A DNA stretch of 41,551 nt from Rhodothermales bacterium (GCA_022821875.1 JAJECV010000087.1:1-41551); one strand, 5' to 3'; numbered from the stretch's first letter, positions 34,385 through 41,551 are shown. Numbers and translations are program-made. The notes: generated by a model from the letters alone, not told the origin.

Positions 34385-35047
34385 ATGACAAAGCAGGGCC
34401 ATCCATATCTGGAGGGGAGATATGCCTTTGAGCGCCTCTTTGGTGATCTCGCCCGAGGCAGACGCTCCTGGCAATCGACTGCATTGATTGCACTGCTGCT
34501 GAATCTGGTGCTTGCCGGGGGATACATTCATTTGGCCTCGCAGCAGAAGGTGGTCCCGTATGTGGTGGAACTCGACGCACTGGGTGAAATGCGTGCGGCA
34601 GGCAGATTATCGGTGCGTGAGGTGCCTGAGCGGGCCGTCACCGCGACGCTGCGCAGGTTTGTGCACAACCTGCGAACGGTTCCTACCGATGCACGCCTGT
34701 TGAATGTCCGCTTGCAGGATGCACATGCACATGTACACGGCCGCGCCGCAAAGACACTGGTGACGGATCTGGAGCGGGAGCGGGAAACCCTGGAACGCAT
34801 GCTTGAGCGGGGAGATACCCGTTACGTCGCAGAAATCAGCAGTGTCCTCAAGGTGCCCGGGGAGGGGATCCTGTATCGGATTTCCTGGCGGGAACTGCTC
34901 CGTGTCGGGCATGAGGAGCGTGCATCGGCATACGAGGGGCATTTTCAGGTTCGGGTTGAATCCTCGGAAAAGGAGGAAACTCTGGACAGCAACCCGCTTG
35001 GCATCTACATCATGGACTACGCGCTCACCGAAGTGAGCACTCTCTAA
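34385..35047 (+). CDS. trbF: TrbF/VirB8-type T4SS protein
   Basis: This 220-residue protein has a short cytoplasmic N-terminus (NPYL-like HPYLEGRYAFERLFGDLARG), one membrane helix (STALIALLLNLVLAGGYIHL) and the VVPYVVELDALGE segment characteristic of TrbF/VirB8. The rest is a periplasmic NTF2-like domain ending in YIMDYALTEVSTL. VirB8-type proteins nucleate the periplasmic part of the secretion channel. GTG 34379 is an equally good start because it overlaps the ancestral trbL stop as GTGA. Since the IS66 insertion, its translation can no longer be coupled to trbL, and read-through of 1.9 kb would be needed for expression from the operon promoter. It is the last recognisable trb gene. Confidence 0.87.
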   Translation: MTKQGHPYLEGRYAFERLFGDLARGRRSWQSTALIALLLNLVLAGGYIHLASQQKVVPYVVELDALGEMRAAGRLSVREVPERAVTATLRRFVHNLRTVPTDARLLNVRLQDAHAHVHGRAAKTLVTDLERERETLERMLERGDTRYVAEISSVLKVPGEGILYRISWRELLRVGHEERASAYEGHFQVRVESSEKEETLDSNPLGIYIMDYALTEVSTL

Positions 35048-35414
35048 TTGAACCCGGCTCCGGGAGTAAAAGCGCATCCGCCTTAACACCCCAATGAACG
35101 CAGCGATGCTACCCGTCAGATCCCGGCATCTTGCCCCGCCATGCTGCATCCGTCAACTGTTATGATTGAGGCCGGAATTAATCCCGCAGGCAAGAGTTCG
35201 GTCACAATGTAATCACGGCAGTTTTTGATGCCATACATCTCTGTCTCTGAGAAATTGATTCCCCTCTTTTCGCCTCTGCAAACAGACTGACCACAATAGA
35301 GCAGGGGCATCTATTTGAATACTATCCTGTGGATCCGTATAATGGTCACATTGAAATCCAGTCCCCCTGATGGGGGGGACAATTTCAACACAGATAAGAA
35401 TATCCTGACAGACG
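35048..35414. other. Stretch after trbF where trbG/trbH/trbI would be expected
   Basis: In Ti-type trb operons trbG, trbH and trbI follow trbF. Here these 367 bases hold no ORF that looks like them. The only frame is a 23-codon ORF at about 35094-35165 with no family features. This appears to be a deletion or recombination junction of the conjugation module. Confidence 0.5.
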
Positions 35415-36095
35415 ATGACCATTGCACTCACAGCGCATGTCTCTGAGGTGCCGAAAAAATTGCCCCCGCATGACTTTGGATTCGACATAGACTACAGATC
35501 GGATGAAGGGCCCGCTAAACGCGTTTTCGGGGCAACCTACAGGTTCATGGAAGCATGCGAGACATGCAGTCACACACTTCTTGGATCTATTGGAGTCTTG
35601 ATTGAACCCGTCATTGTATTGGAGGATATCAAGGCAGGATCAATCAAAACAGGGTTCAAGATATTCTGGGAGCAGGAAGGAGAATCCGCTGTAAAGAGCG
35701 GGAATGCTAAGAGAGCTTTAGCTGCATTCCTGATCGAGGGAATCAAAAGATTTGTCAGCAGGACCAAAACGATGCCGACGAGCCGCTGCAACTGAAGGAA
35801 ACACAGTCTGACCTGCATCAGTTAGTTCAGAACATTGATGTGCCGCCTCAAACCATACGCTTCCCGATCCAGAACCAGAATCTTATTGACATCATCTCCA
35901 AATTTGAGTCTGTCAAGGAACTTCTTGCCCCTGGAGATAAGGGCTGGCGAATTCGGTGATCATGATTGCCTCCGGCGGGTGTGCCAAGAAACGAGCGAGG
36001 CGACAGACAAGTTCAGACGTTTCTACCGGGAAAGAGCCTTCCATCTGGAGGAGATTTCAAACTTAATTTGTGACCAGTCTGTTGGTCCCAGGTAG
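35415..36095 (+). pseudogene. Frameshifted hypothetical gene
   Basis: The frame from ATG 35415 reads a plausible protein (PPHDFGFDIDYRSDEGPAKR, ACETCSHTLLGSIGVLIEPV, AAFLIEGIKRF) and then breaks at TGA 35793-35795. One frame over, from the AAAA run near 35750, the reading continues as QQDQNDADEPLQLKETQSDL, then RFPIQNQNLIDIISKFESVK and APGDKGWRIR. It then returns to the first frame at about 35945 as EFGDHDCLRRVCQETSEATD, with FRRFYRERAFHLEEISNLIC, and stops at 36095. Two compensating one-base shifts explain this, so it is a decayed gene or contains two sequencing errors. No family recognised. It is upstream of the ParB-like gene on the same strand. Confidence 0.5.
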
Positions 36096-36216
36096 AAGTG
36101 GTGCGAAATATCTCGGCCAGTGGTATTACAATTGCTCCAGACCGAACAGTATTTTGTAGATTGGCCTTACATTTCAGTCCGTGCCATGTCAACTTTACTC
36201 TTTCCATTGCAACTGA

Positions 36217-37320
36217 ATGACCTATCCCAAAATTGAAAGAAAAGATTTCTCGTGTCTACAACTTGACGCGAAGAATCCTCGACTCGGGCATCAATTTATC
36301 CAGAGCCAACCCAGTCAAGAAGCAATCCTGAAAAGGATGAAGGACTGGACACTTGAAGAATTGGGGGTCTCTTTCATTCAAAGCGGTTTCTGGCCACAAG
36401 AGGCGCTCATTGTACTGGAAAAGGATGATCAATTGACCGTTTTGGAGGGTAATCGACGGCTAGCTGCACTACAACTACTGCATCAAGCGGCTCAAGGAGA
36501 TTCTTCTTCTGTCAAATGGAAGAAGATTGCGGCTGATGCCCCTCCCCGAAAGGTAGAAGAACTACGTTTTATCCCTTGCATGACGGTAACGGACCGGCGA
36601 GAGATTCAAGCATATCTGGGGTTTCGCCATGTAACCGGAATCAAACAATGGGCACCTGCCGAGAAAGCCTCCTACATCGCACACCTTATCGAGAAAGAGA
36701 ATCTTTCCTATCAGGAGGTCATGCGTTGTATCGGCAGCAAGACACCTACAGTTCGCCAACACTATATCGCTTACCGATTACTAATTCAGATTGAAGAAGA
36801 AGTATCTGACGTTTCGATGGAAAATTTAGAAGAACGATTTAGTGTGATGTATTTATCAATTCGATCCACTGGAACGCAGAGTTTTCTTAAAATTGATATG
36901 ACCGCAGAAACGCCTTCAAAGAATTTTCGACCAGTACCAAAGTCAAAACTCGAAGCCCTGACTAATTTTGCACAGTGGCTTTTTGGCACTGAGACGAAAA
37001 AACCATTGTTTAGTGATTCGCGAGATACAGATACGTTTGGAAGAATCCTGGGTAACGAAAAATCGCTGGCATACCTTGAACGAACTCCCAATCCTTCTTT
37101 CAAAGTTGCCGCACGTCTGAGCGGTAGTGAGGAAACTGCTGTTTTGGAGAATATAGAAAAGGCTACGGATGAAGTGGAAGAAGCTTTGAGTGTGATGCAT
37201 CTGCATAAGAATTCCCGCAGGCTGTGCAATGCCATGGACCGATTTGGCAGGGGAGCGATAACATTGATAGAGATGTTCCCTGATCTCTACGATAGTAGAA
37301 TAATTAAAGAGTCCCGGTGA
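36217..37320 (+). CDS. ParB/Srx N-terminal domain protein
   Basis: This 367-residue protein has an N-terminal ParB/Srx-type domain: LQLDAKNPRLG (about 15-25), ELGVSFIQSGFWPQEALIVL and the nucleotide-binding box EGNRRLAALQLL (77-88). It is followed by a helical DNA-binding-like region (ENLSYQEVMRCIGSKTPTVR) as in ParB/Noc helix-turn-helix domains. The last third is helical with no known domain. Such proteins are not chromosome-partition ParB, as no ParA is present. Stand-alone ParB-N proteins occur as CTP-binding switches or nucleases in mobile elements and modification clusters. The stop overlaps the next start (TGATG), so it is co-translated with the nuclease-like protein. Confidence 0.8.
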   Translation: MTYPKIERKDFSCLQLDAKNPRLGHQFIQSQPSQEAILKRMKDWTLEELGVSFIQSGFWPQEALIVLEKDDQLTVLEGNRRLAALQLLHQAAQGDSSSVKWKKIAADAPPRKVEELRFIPCMTVTDRREIQAYLGFRHVTGIKQWAPAEKASYIAHLIEKENLSYQEVMRCIGSKTPTVRQHYIAYRLLIQIEEEVSDVSMENLEERFSVMYLSIRSTGTQSFLKIDMTAETPSKNFRPVPKSKLEALTNFAQWLFGTETKKPLFSDSRDTDTFGRILGNEKSLAYLERTPNPSFKVAARLSGSEETAVLENIEKATDEVEEALSVMHLHKNSRRLCNAMDRFGRGAITLIEMFPDLYDSRIIKESR

Positions 37321-38231
37321 TGGTTCACTTTCCATCAACTGGAATACGGCCTTCGGTGAATCACCATAATTGCCGAATTGATGTCCTAGCAGATTGGATT
37401 GAGGGATCTGTGTTATTTACTGGAACTCGAGTTTCTAAGACAGATGTTTTAGACATCTTTTTTGAACACCAAATTTACAGAGATGAAGAATTTGCCCGTC
37501 AATTCATTTTTAACATCTGGTCTGAACTTCGGTATCGGATAAAATATGGAAGAATTCAGGCGCTGAACACTGATGCAACTGGGATAGAATCCAAACAAGG
37601 CTGGATAAAATTCCCGGCATACTCTTTCTGTCTTTTTCTGTCTCTCAAAAATTGGTGCCCCTACACTGATGACCGCTCCTACATTGAGCAAGGCGAAATG
37701 TTTGAAAAGATTACAGAATGCTCTCTAATTGCAAGAGGATGGCGGTCATTAAGGACTGGATGGTCATCAACGAACGTCAACAGTCTAGGTACTTTAATAG
37801 AGCGAATTTCATCACACATTGAGGCACCCGTGAGGCCTGATTGTAAAGAAAAAATTTTCCCTGGAGCTAAAGACGGAGATCTGGACTTAATATGTGATTT
37901 GCCATTTTCGGATAGCCGGGGAGGTTACCCGCTTTATTTTTTTCAGTGCGCATCTGGTCGTTCGTGGCAAGAAAAAACTAACGATATAAATATTCGACTA
38001 TGGGAAAATCTTATTGATTTTTCAAATCAACCTAGCTCAGGATTTGCCATTCCTTATGTCTTACCGAAGGAAGAGTTTCTACGTGTAGCAGGTAGGGTCA
38101 ATGGGATATTACTTGATAGATTGAGGATTATTGAACCTCTATCTGAAAACAACAAGGAGTTCACCAATGAACTCAGATCTGAATTGATTAACTGGTTGAA
38201 TCCAAGAATCAGTTCCTTGCTACCGGAATAA
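37320..38231 (+). CDS. Putative PD-(D/E)XK-like nuclease of the ParB/methyltransferase cassette
   Basis: This 303-residue protein matches no family I can name. The C-terminal half looks like a restriction-endonuclease fold: GEMFEKITECSLIARGW (Glu 129) supplies the usual first helix, KDGDLDLICDLPF (Asp 185-189) a metal-binding Asp, and YPLYFFQCASGRSWQEK (Gln 209, Lys 219) a variant of the D/E-X-K strand, where Q-C-x-S-G replaces E-x-K. I infer a nuclease from this pattern and from the adjacent DNA methyltransferase. The N-terminal half is helical and Trp-rich and may read DNA. The start is in a TGATG overlap with the ParB-like gene; the stop is seven bases before the methyltransferase start. 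Confidence 0.6.
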   Translation: MVHFPSTGIRPSVNHHNCRIDVLADWIEGSVLFTGTRVSKTDVLDIFFEHQIYRDEEFARQFIFNIWSELRYRIKYGRIQALNTDATGIESKQGWIKFPAYSFCLFLSLKNWCPYTDDRSYIEQGEMFEKITECSLIARGWRSLRTGWSSTNVNSLGTLIERISSHIEAPVRPDCKEKIFPGAKDGDLDLICDLPFSDSRGGYPLYFFQCASGRSWQEKTNDINIRLWENLIDFSNQPSSGFAIPYVLPKEEFLRVAGRVNGILLDRLRIIEPLSENNKEFTNELRSELINWLNPRISSLLPE

Positions 38232-38258
38232 TAGTTCAATGAAATTCATTGAACTATT
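38230..38258. promoter_or_regulatory. 29-nt palindrome over the methyltransferase start codon
   Basis: Arms 38230-38243 (aatagttcaatgaa) and 38245-38258 (ttcattgaactatt) are perfect reverse complements around a single central base, 38244. The palindrome spans the stop of the nuclease-like gene and the ATG of the methyltransferase (38239-38241). As DNA it would suit a dimeric regulator; as RNA it would fold into a hairpin hiding the start codon. Either way it can tune methyltransferase synthesis separately from the nuclease-like protein. Confidence 0.65.
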
Positions 38259-39504
38259 TGCGGGTCTCGGGGGATTCCATCAAGCTCCTAGACAGCGGGG
38301 AGGATGGTGCGTGTTTGCGTCAGAACTCAATCCCGAACTCTCAAGTCTGTACGAAAAGAATTTCGGCATCCCTCCCATGGGAGATATACGGAAAATCAAT
38401 CCGTCATCAATTCCGGATCATGACATCTTATGTGCAGGATTTCCATGTCAACCTTTTTCTAAAGCAGGGAAGCAAAAAGGACTTGAATGCCCGCAATGGG
38501 GAGACCTTTTTTATTATATTGTTAAAATCCTAAAGACCAAGAAATCCCGTTATTTAATTATTGAGAATGTTCCTAACCTTGTTAAACATGATAGTGGAAA
38601 AACGTGGGAAGCTATTTGTACACCGCTTCGCGGGAACTACGATATTAGCTTTGAAAAACTGTCTCCTCATATGTTCGGTATTCCCCAAAAGCGGGAGCGT
38701 ACCTTTATCGTGGGAGACAGGCAAGGCCAGCAAGGATTCAAATGGCCTATCCCAGAAAAATTGCCGAAATTGTCCATCAACTCTGTTCTTGATGATGCCC
38801 CAGAGGAGGCCCATGCGTTGAGCGAAGATCATATTCACTATCTTGAAGTATGGCAGGAACTTATTACAGCCCTTCCTGCAAATGAAAATTTACCTTCCTT
38901 TCCGATATGGGCAATGGAATTTGGTGCGAATTATCCGATTGACGGCATCACGCCCTATAAACAGAGATATATGCAATTGGAAGCGTATAAGGGGAGGTTT
39001 GGGCATTCCCTTCATAATCTATCCCCAGAGGCAGTTGCGTACAATCTCCCCCCTTATGCCCGAACAAAACTAGATACCTTCCCCAAATGGAAGATAAACT
39101 TCATTCAAAAGAACCGAACCTTTTATGTCCGCCATCAGGACATAATTGATAGCTGGCTTCCTAAAATTCTGAATTTTCCTCCTAGTTTCCAAAAACTCGA
39201 ATGGAACTACAAAGACGGTGACCGGGATATTTGGAAACATTTACTCCAGTTCCGTGCCAGCGGTATTCGTGTAAGAAAGGCTGAAACCGCTCCATCTCTT
39301 ATTGCGATGACTACCAGTCAAGTGCCGATATTGGCATGGCAAAAACGTTATATGACCCCAAAAGAATGCAGTCGTTTACAAGGTATGGGATCGCTGAAAA
39401 ATCTTCCTGAGTCAAAAATCAATACCTACAGAGCCTTCGGTAATGCCGTCAATGTTGATGTGGTGCTAAACATTTTAGATGCCCTCGTACGAAGGGTTCC
39501 ATGA
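38239..39504 (+). CDS. DNA (cytosine-5-)-methyltransferase
   Basis: This 421-residue C5-methyltransferase has all key motifs: I FIELFAGLGGFHQA (3-16), IV GFPCQPFSKAGKQKG with catalytic Cys 70, VI YLIIENVPNL (ENV 109-111), VIII PQKRERTFIVG (149-159), IX around ETAPSLIAMTTSQVP, and X TYRAFGNAVNVDVV. It transfers a methyl group from SAM to C5 of cytosine in a specific site; the site cannot be predicted. The target-recognition region is about residues 190-340. It follows the nuclease-like gene at once, and its start lies inside a near-perfect palindrome. The three genes read as one operon, AT-richer than the trb genes to the left. Confidence 0.95.
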   Translation: MKFIELFAGLGGFHQAPRQRGGWCVFASELNPELSSLYEKNFGIPPMGDIRKINPSSIPDHDILCAGFPCQPFSKAGKQKGLECPQWGDLFYYIVKILKTKKSRYLIIENVPNLVKHDSGKTWEAICTPLRGNYDISFEKLSPHMFGIPQKRERTFIVGDRQGQQGFKWPIPEKLPKLSINSVLDDAPEEAHALSEDHIHYLEVWQELITALPANENLPSFPIWAMEFGANYPIDGITPYKQRYMQLEAYKGRFGHSLHNLSPEAVAYNLPPYARTKLDTFPKWKINFIQKNRTFYVRHQDIIDSWLPKILNFPPSFQKLEWNYKDGDRDIWKHLLQFRASGIRVRKAETAPSLIAMTTSQVPILAWQKRYMTPKECSRLQGMGSLKNLPESKINTYRAFGNAVNVDVVLNILDALVRRVP

Positions 39505-39711
39505 AAAAATGTAGCGTTAAATTAATCAGTCAGAGCATTATCGAACACATCTTTAGGTGTATTCAGATGAAGTTGTTCACACAGCAAGATCTAATTTGGT
39601 TGGCAAACTGATCCCAATGTACAAATAGTATTGCAAGCTGACCGCATCAAAATCTGACCAAGCCTGAGCGGACTGCCGTGAAGCCCAGAATACTCAATAC
39701 CACCGATGATT
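39505..39711. other. Intergenic DNA after the methyltransferase gene
   Basis: No gene or clear terminator is seen in these 207 bases. The region joins the cassette to the galM remnant that reads toward it from the right. Confidence 0.4.
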
Positions 39712-40023
39712 CTATCCCTCCTCTGCACCGAATACAAATACCGTCTGTGTTTGGTATAAATCTCCTGGTCGCAGAATTGCAGACGGAAAGTTGGGCTGAT
39801 TTGGTGAATCAGGATAATACTGAGTCTCCAGACAAAAACCCGCCCTTCGTTCATGCCGCACGCCATTCTTGCCCGTAATACTTCCGTCCAGAAAATTACC
39901 CGTGTAAAATTGAATCCCCGGTTTGGTGGTATGAACTTCGAGAATACGGCCACTCCCAGGCTCCAGCACCGTTGCCCGCGCCCCTCCTAGATTGAAACTT
40001 TTAAGTGTCCGCCTAGAAAAAAG
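39712..40023 (-). pseudogene. galM: 3' remnant of aldose 1-epimerase gene
   Basis: The minus strand encodes only the C-terminal part of a galactose mutarotase: NLGGARATVLEPGSGRILEV, TTKPGIQFYTGNFLDGSITG, then RRAGFCLETQYYPDSPNQPN and FPSAILRPGDLYQ, ending at the stop at 39712. These are signature C-terminal blocks of GalM. The frame closes upstream at 40024-40026 (TAA), and no start, signal or N-terminal 250 residues can be found to the right. The gene was therefore cut, probably by insertion or deletion when neighbouring mobile DNA arrived. The intact part, including the end with the catalytic Glu region (FCLETQ), shows no other damage. Confidence 0.85.
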
Positions 40024-40551
40024 TTAATGTCGCTAGACACCACCCTGCACAGCCTTCTATACCGGATAAGGGGGATACTGTTTCTAGGTTATGGATTGCA
40101 TATTCCCGTCAAAGAAAAGGGACCCGGTTCGCACAGAACGGTATGTGCATCCCCTGCTCCGGCTTCCAATGGATGTTCCGGGTTTGACGACCTGCTCCGA
40201 ATGGCTGCCCTTATTCCCTCCCTGCTGCATTGCGGAATCTGTTTACAGGAGTAGAGCCCCCCTGTGCTGTTTATGAGTCTGTTCCGGTGTTGTTTCGTCC
40301 AAAGCCACATTAACTCCTCACGAATGAACGGGACACTTATATTCCAGAATTTGGTGACCTGATCGGCTACTGCAGATTCAATTTCGAAAGAATCAAGTCC
40401 TACATGGCAATCGACCGGCAAAATTCCTTCTCATCACCATCAAGCTTATTGATCACATTCCACTCCTCTTACTTTGTTCAAAGGGTAGCATTTTACCTGC
40501 CCCCCTGACCAACGCCGTGCGTACGCTGAAGAAACCAATGGAAATCCTGTC
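40024..40551. other. Non-coding or degenerate DNA between the galM remnant and mobC
   Basis: These 528 bases hold no protein I can support. A minus-strand frame at 40089-40421 is open but without family features. Just before mobC there is an 8-bp palindrome GCGTACGC (about 40519-40526) and AATCCTGT at 40543-40550, which resembles the nic core of MOBP-type transfer origins. Confidence 0.4.
40543..40550 (+). other. Candidate nic-like core of an origin of transfer
   Basis: AATCCTGT matches the MOBP nic consensus (YATCCTG/Y) except at the first base. It lies directly upstream of mobC and the relaxase gene, where oriT often sits. A short core like this occurs by chance, and no long flanking inverted repeat supports it. 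Confidence 0.2.
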
Positions 40552-40863
40552 ATGGCCAAAAAAGAACAGCCATTCAAAACATGGGTTGGCACCTATCTAA
40601 CCCCGCAGCAAAAACTCCTTCTGGAGCGCCGGGCGCAGGGTCTGGGCATGAGCGTATCGGCTTTTTTGCGGACTTTCATTACGAATCCCACGCGAACGAC
40701 TGAAGAGATTTTGGCCCGTGAGTGGGTGTCGGTTGCACTTCAACTTCGGAAATTACAATCCGGTGACGGAGAAAAAGAAGAGTTCCAAAAGATTTTGATA
40801 CAACTGAAACAACTCATTCACCGCACAACCTCAGCAAGGGAACCTGACTGCAAGGATGGATGA
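40552..40863 (+). CDS. MobC-like mobilization accessory protein
   Basis: This 103-residue basic protein has the MobC/ribbon-helix-helix style core: FKTWVGTYLTPQQKLLLERR, then AQGLGMSVSAFLRTFI, and a helical tail (FQKILIQLKQLIHRTTS). MobC-type proteins bind near oriT and help the relaxase open the DNA. The stop overlaps the relaxase start (ATGA at 40860-40863), so the two are made together. The start is ATG 40552; the Shine-Dalgarno sequence is weak. Confidence 0.78.
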   Translation: MAKKEQPFKTWVGTYLTPQQKLLLERRAQGLGMSVSAFLRTFITNPTRTTEEILAREWVSVALQLRKLQSGDGEKEEFQKILIQLKQLIHRTTSAREPDCKDG

Positions 40864-41378
40864 TTTGTGCAAGCCGACTGGCGAACAGTTTTCAGGCAGT
40901 TGCCCGGTATCTGGAGTCTCCCAAATCCCACCGTGAGGATCGGGTTCGGGTTGCCTGGATGGAGGGGCGTAATGTGATCTTTGACGAAAATATCCAGGCT
41001 GCCGCCCGGGAAATGAATCTGGTTGCCACAGGCAACTCCCGAGTCAGGCGACCGGTATTGCACATGTCTATCTCCTGGGCACCCGAGGATGATCCATCCA
41101 GAAGCCAGATGGCGGAAGTATCTGATCAGGTACTGGCAAAGCTCTGCCTCCAGGAACATCAGACGATGCTGGTTGCGCATGGAGATGAACACTATGCACA
41201 CCTTCATACCCTGACCAACCGGGTCCACCCGGTCACTCGCCGAGTCTGCACCCTGGGGCTCTATTATCGGCGAGTTCAGGAAACGCTGCGCAAGGCGGAA
41301 CGGGCAATGAATTTCCGCGAAACCCCGGGACATTATTATCAACTGCCGGGACAATCTCCCCCGGATCGCCGTGTCTAG
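40860..41378 (+). CDS. Relaxase N-terminal domain, MOBP-like, short
   Basis: This 172-residue protein carries the relaxase core: a motif I-like region with a candidate catalytic Tyr (NSFQAVARYLES, Tyr about 17) and the metal-binding motif III AHGDEHYAHLHTLTNRVHP, which fits the HxDxxxxHxH...N pattern of IncP TraI-type relaxases. The enzyme would nick oriT and stay attached to the 5' end. At 172 residues it stops soon after the core, whereas most family members have several hundred more residues for accessory functions. The stop is followed by unrelated sequence, so the gene may be truncated or belong to a compact mobilizable element. No coupling-protein gene (traG/virD4) is in the window. Confidence 0.8.
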   Translation: MICASRLANSFQAVARYLESPKSHREDRVRVAWMEGRNVIFDENIQAAAREMNLVATGNSRVRRPVLHMSISWAPEDDPSRSQMAEVSDQVLAKLCLQEHQTMLVAHGDEHYAHLHTLTNRVHPVTRRVCTLGLYYRRVQETLRKAERAMNFRETPGHYYQLPGQSPPDRRV

Positions 41379-41452
41379 GGACAACTAAGAAGGGATTTCG
41401 TCCACCAGGAGAAGTTTCGAATTAATCTTTGAGAGAGGTAAAGCGAATAAGA

Positions 41453-41467
41453 GAGTTCATTGAACTC
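41453..41467. repeat. Short palindrome GAGTTCA-T-TGAACTC
   Basis: Seven-base arms surround one central base, 19 bases before the partial frame at 41486. The 11 bases ttcattgaact are identical to part of the palindrome at the methyltransferase start. Confidence 0.45.
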
Positions 41468-41485
41468 AACTTAATTGGTTTTACC

Positions 41486-41551
41486 ATGAAGATAGTGGAC
41501 GATCAGGTCATCGTATTACGTAAACTAGTCAAAGAGGAAAGAATGACAGTA
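41486..41551 (+). CDS. Possible start of a gene running off the window
   Basis: ATG 41486 opens a 22-codon frame (KIVDDQVIVLRKLVKEERMTV) to the window edge. The pattern could be the first helix of a helix-turn-helix protein or transposase, but it is too short to assign. Confidence 0.25.
   Translation, partial: MKIVDDQVIVLRKLVKEERMTV

Noticed and set aside
36217..37320. ParB-like gene as a plasmid or chromosome partition system
   Set aside because: There is no ParA gene, no cluster of parS-like sites was noticed, and the gene is coupled to a nuclease-like gene and a methyltransferase.
40089..40421. Minus-strand open frame of about 110 codons
   Set aside because: No recognisable motifs, no good start context, and it lies in a region that looks degenerate after the galM truncation.

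Overview
The window looks like a piece of an FCB-group chromosome, most likely Bacteroidota/Rhodothermota-like, carrying integrated mobile DNA. The evidence is two TonB-dependent receptor/DUF4249 lipoprotein pairs with CarboxypepD_reg-type N-termini, a secreted sugar-catabolic cluster with DUF1080, ThuA and Tat-signal epimerase proteins, and weak or absent Shine-Dalgarno sequences before most starts. No rRNA or tRNA gene was recognised. The taxonomic call is an inference from gene families, not from a marker gene.

Layout. 1-330: the 5' part of an IS200/IS605-type tnpB on the minus strand, with a subterminal hairpin. 825-1528: a tiny ORF and an ImmA/IrrE metallopeptidase. 1659-15264: a co-directional carbohydrate/hydroxy-acid cluster: LarA-family racemase/epimerase, GarR-type dehydrogenase, 6-phosphogluconolactonase-type propeller, Gfo/Idh/MocA oxidoreductase, a small membrane coiled-coil protein, DUF606 transporter, aldo/keto reductase, a secreted propeller plus two DUF1080 domains, a secreted ThuA/PQQ-type sugar dehydrogenase fusion, and a Tat-exported sugar epimerase. 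15634-16262: a minus-strand pair with a DUF2335 membrane protein. 16404-27417: two paralogous receptor/DUF4249 pairs in inverted orientation, enclosing an orphan AAA ATPase and a methyltransferase; the second pair is preceded by a lipoprotein gene.

27760-35047: a conjugation operon in the order trbC-D-E-J-L-F, as in Ti-type trb operons, with translationally coupled starts. A single-ORF IS66-family element (32496-34351) sits in the last codons of trbL. Its terminal inverted repeats and near-perfect 8-bp target duplication are visible, and removing it on paper restores a trbL ending KRALANL. No trbB, trbG, trbH or trbI is present. 35415-36095 is a gene that needs two compensating frameshifts to read through.

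36217-39504: a compact, AT-richer three-gene cassette: ParB-N-domain protein, PD-(D/E)XK-like protein and DNA cytosine-5 methyltransferase. It is a candidate restriction-modification-like or defence system that I do not recognise as a named type. A near-perfect 29-nt palindrome covers the methyltransferase start codon, suggesting autoregulation. 39712-40023 is the 3' remnant of an aldose 1-epimerase gene on the opposite strand. 40552-41378 encodes a MobC-like protein and a short MOBP-type relaxase, translationally coupled. The right half therefore reads as an eroding integrated conjugative or mobilizable element carrying a DNA-modification cassette as cargo.
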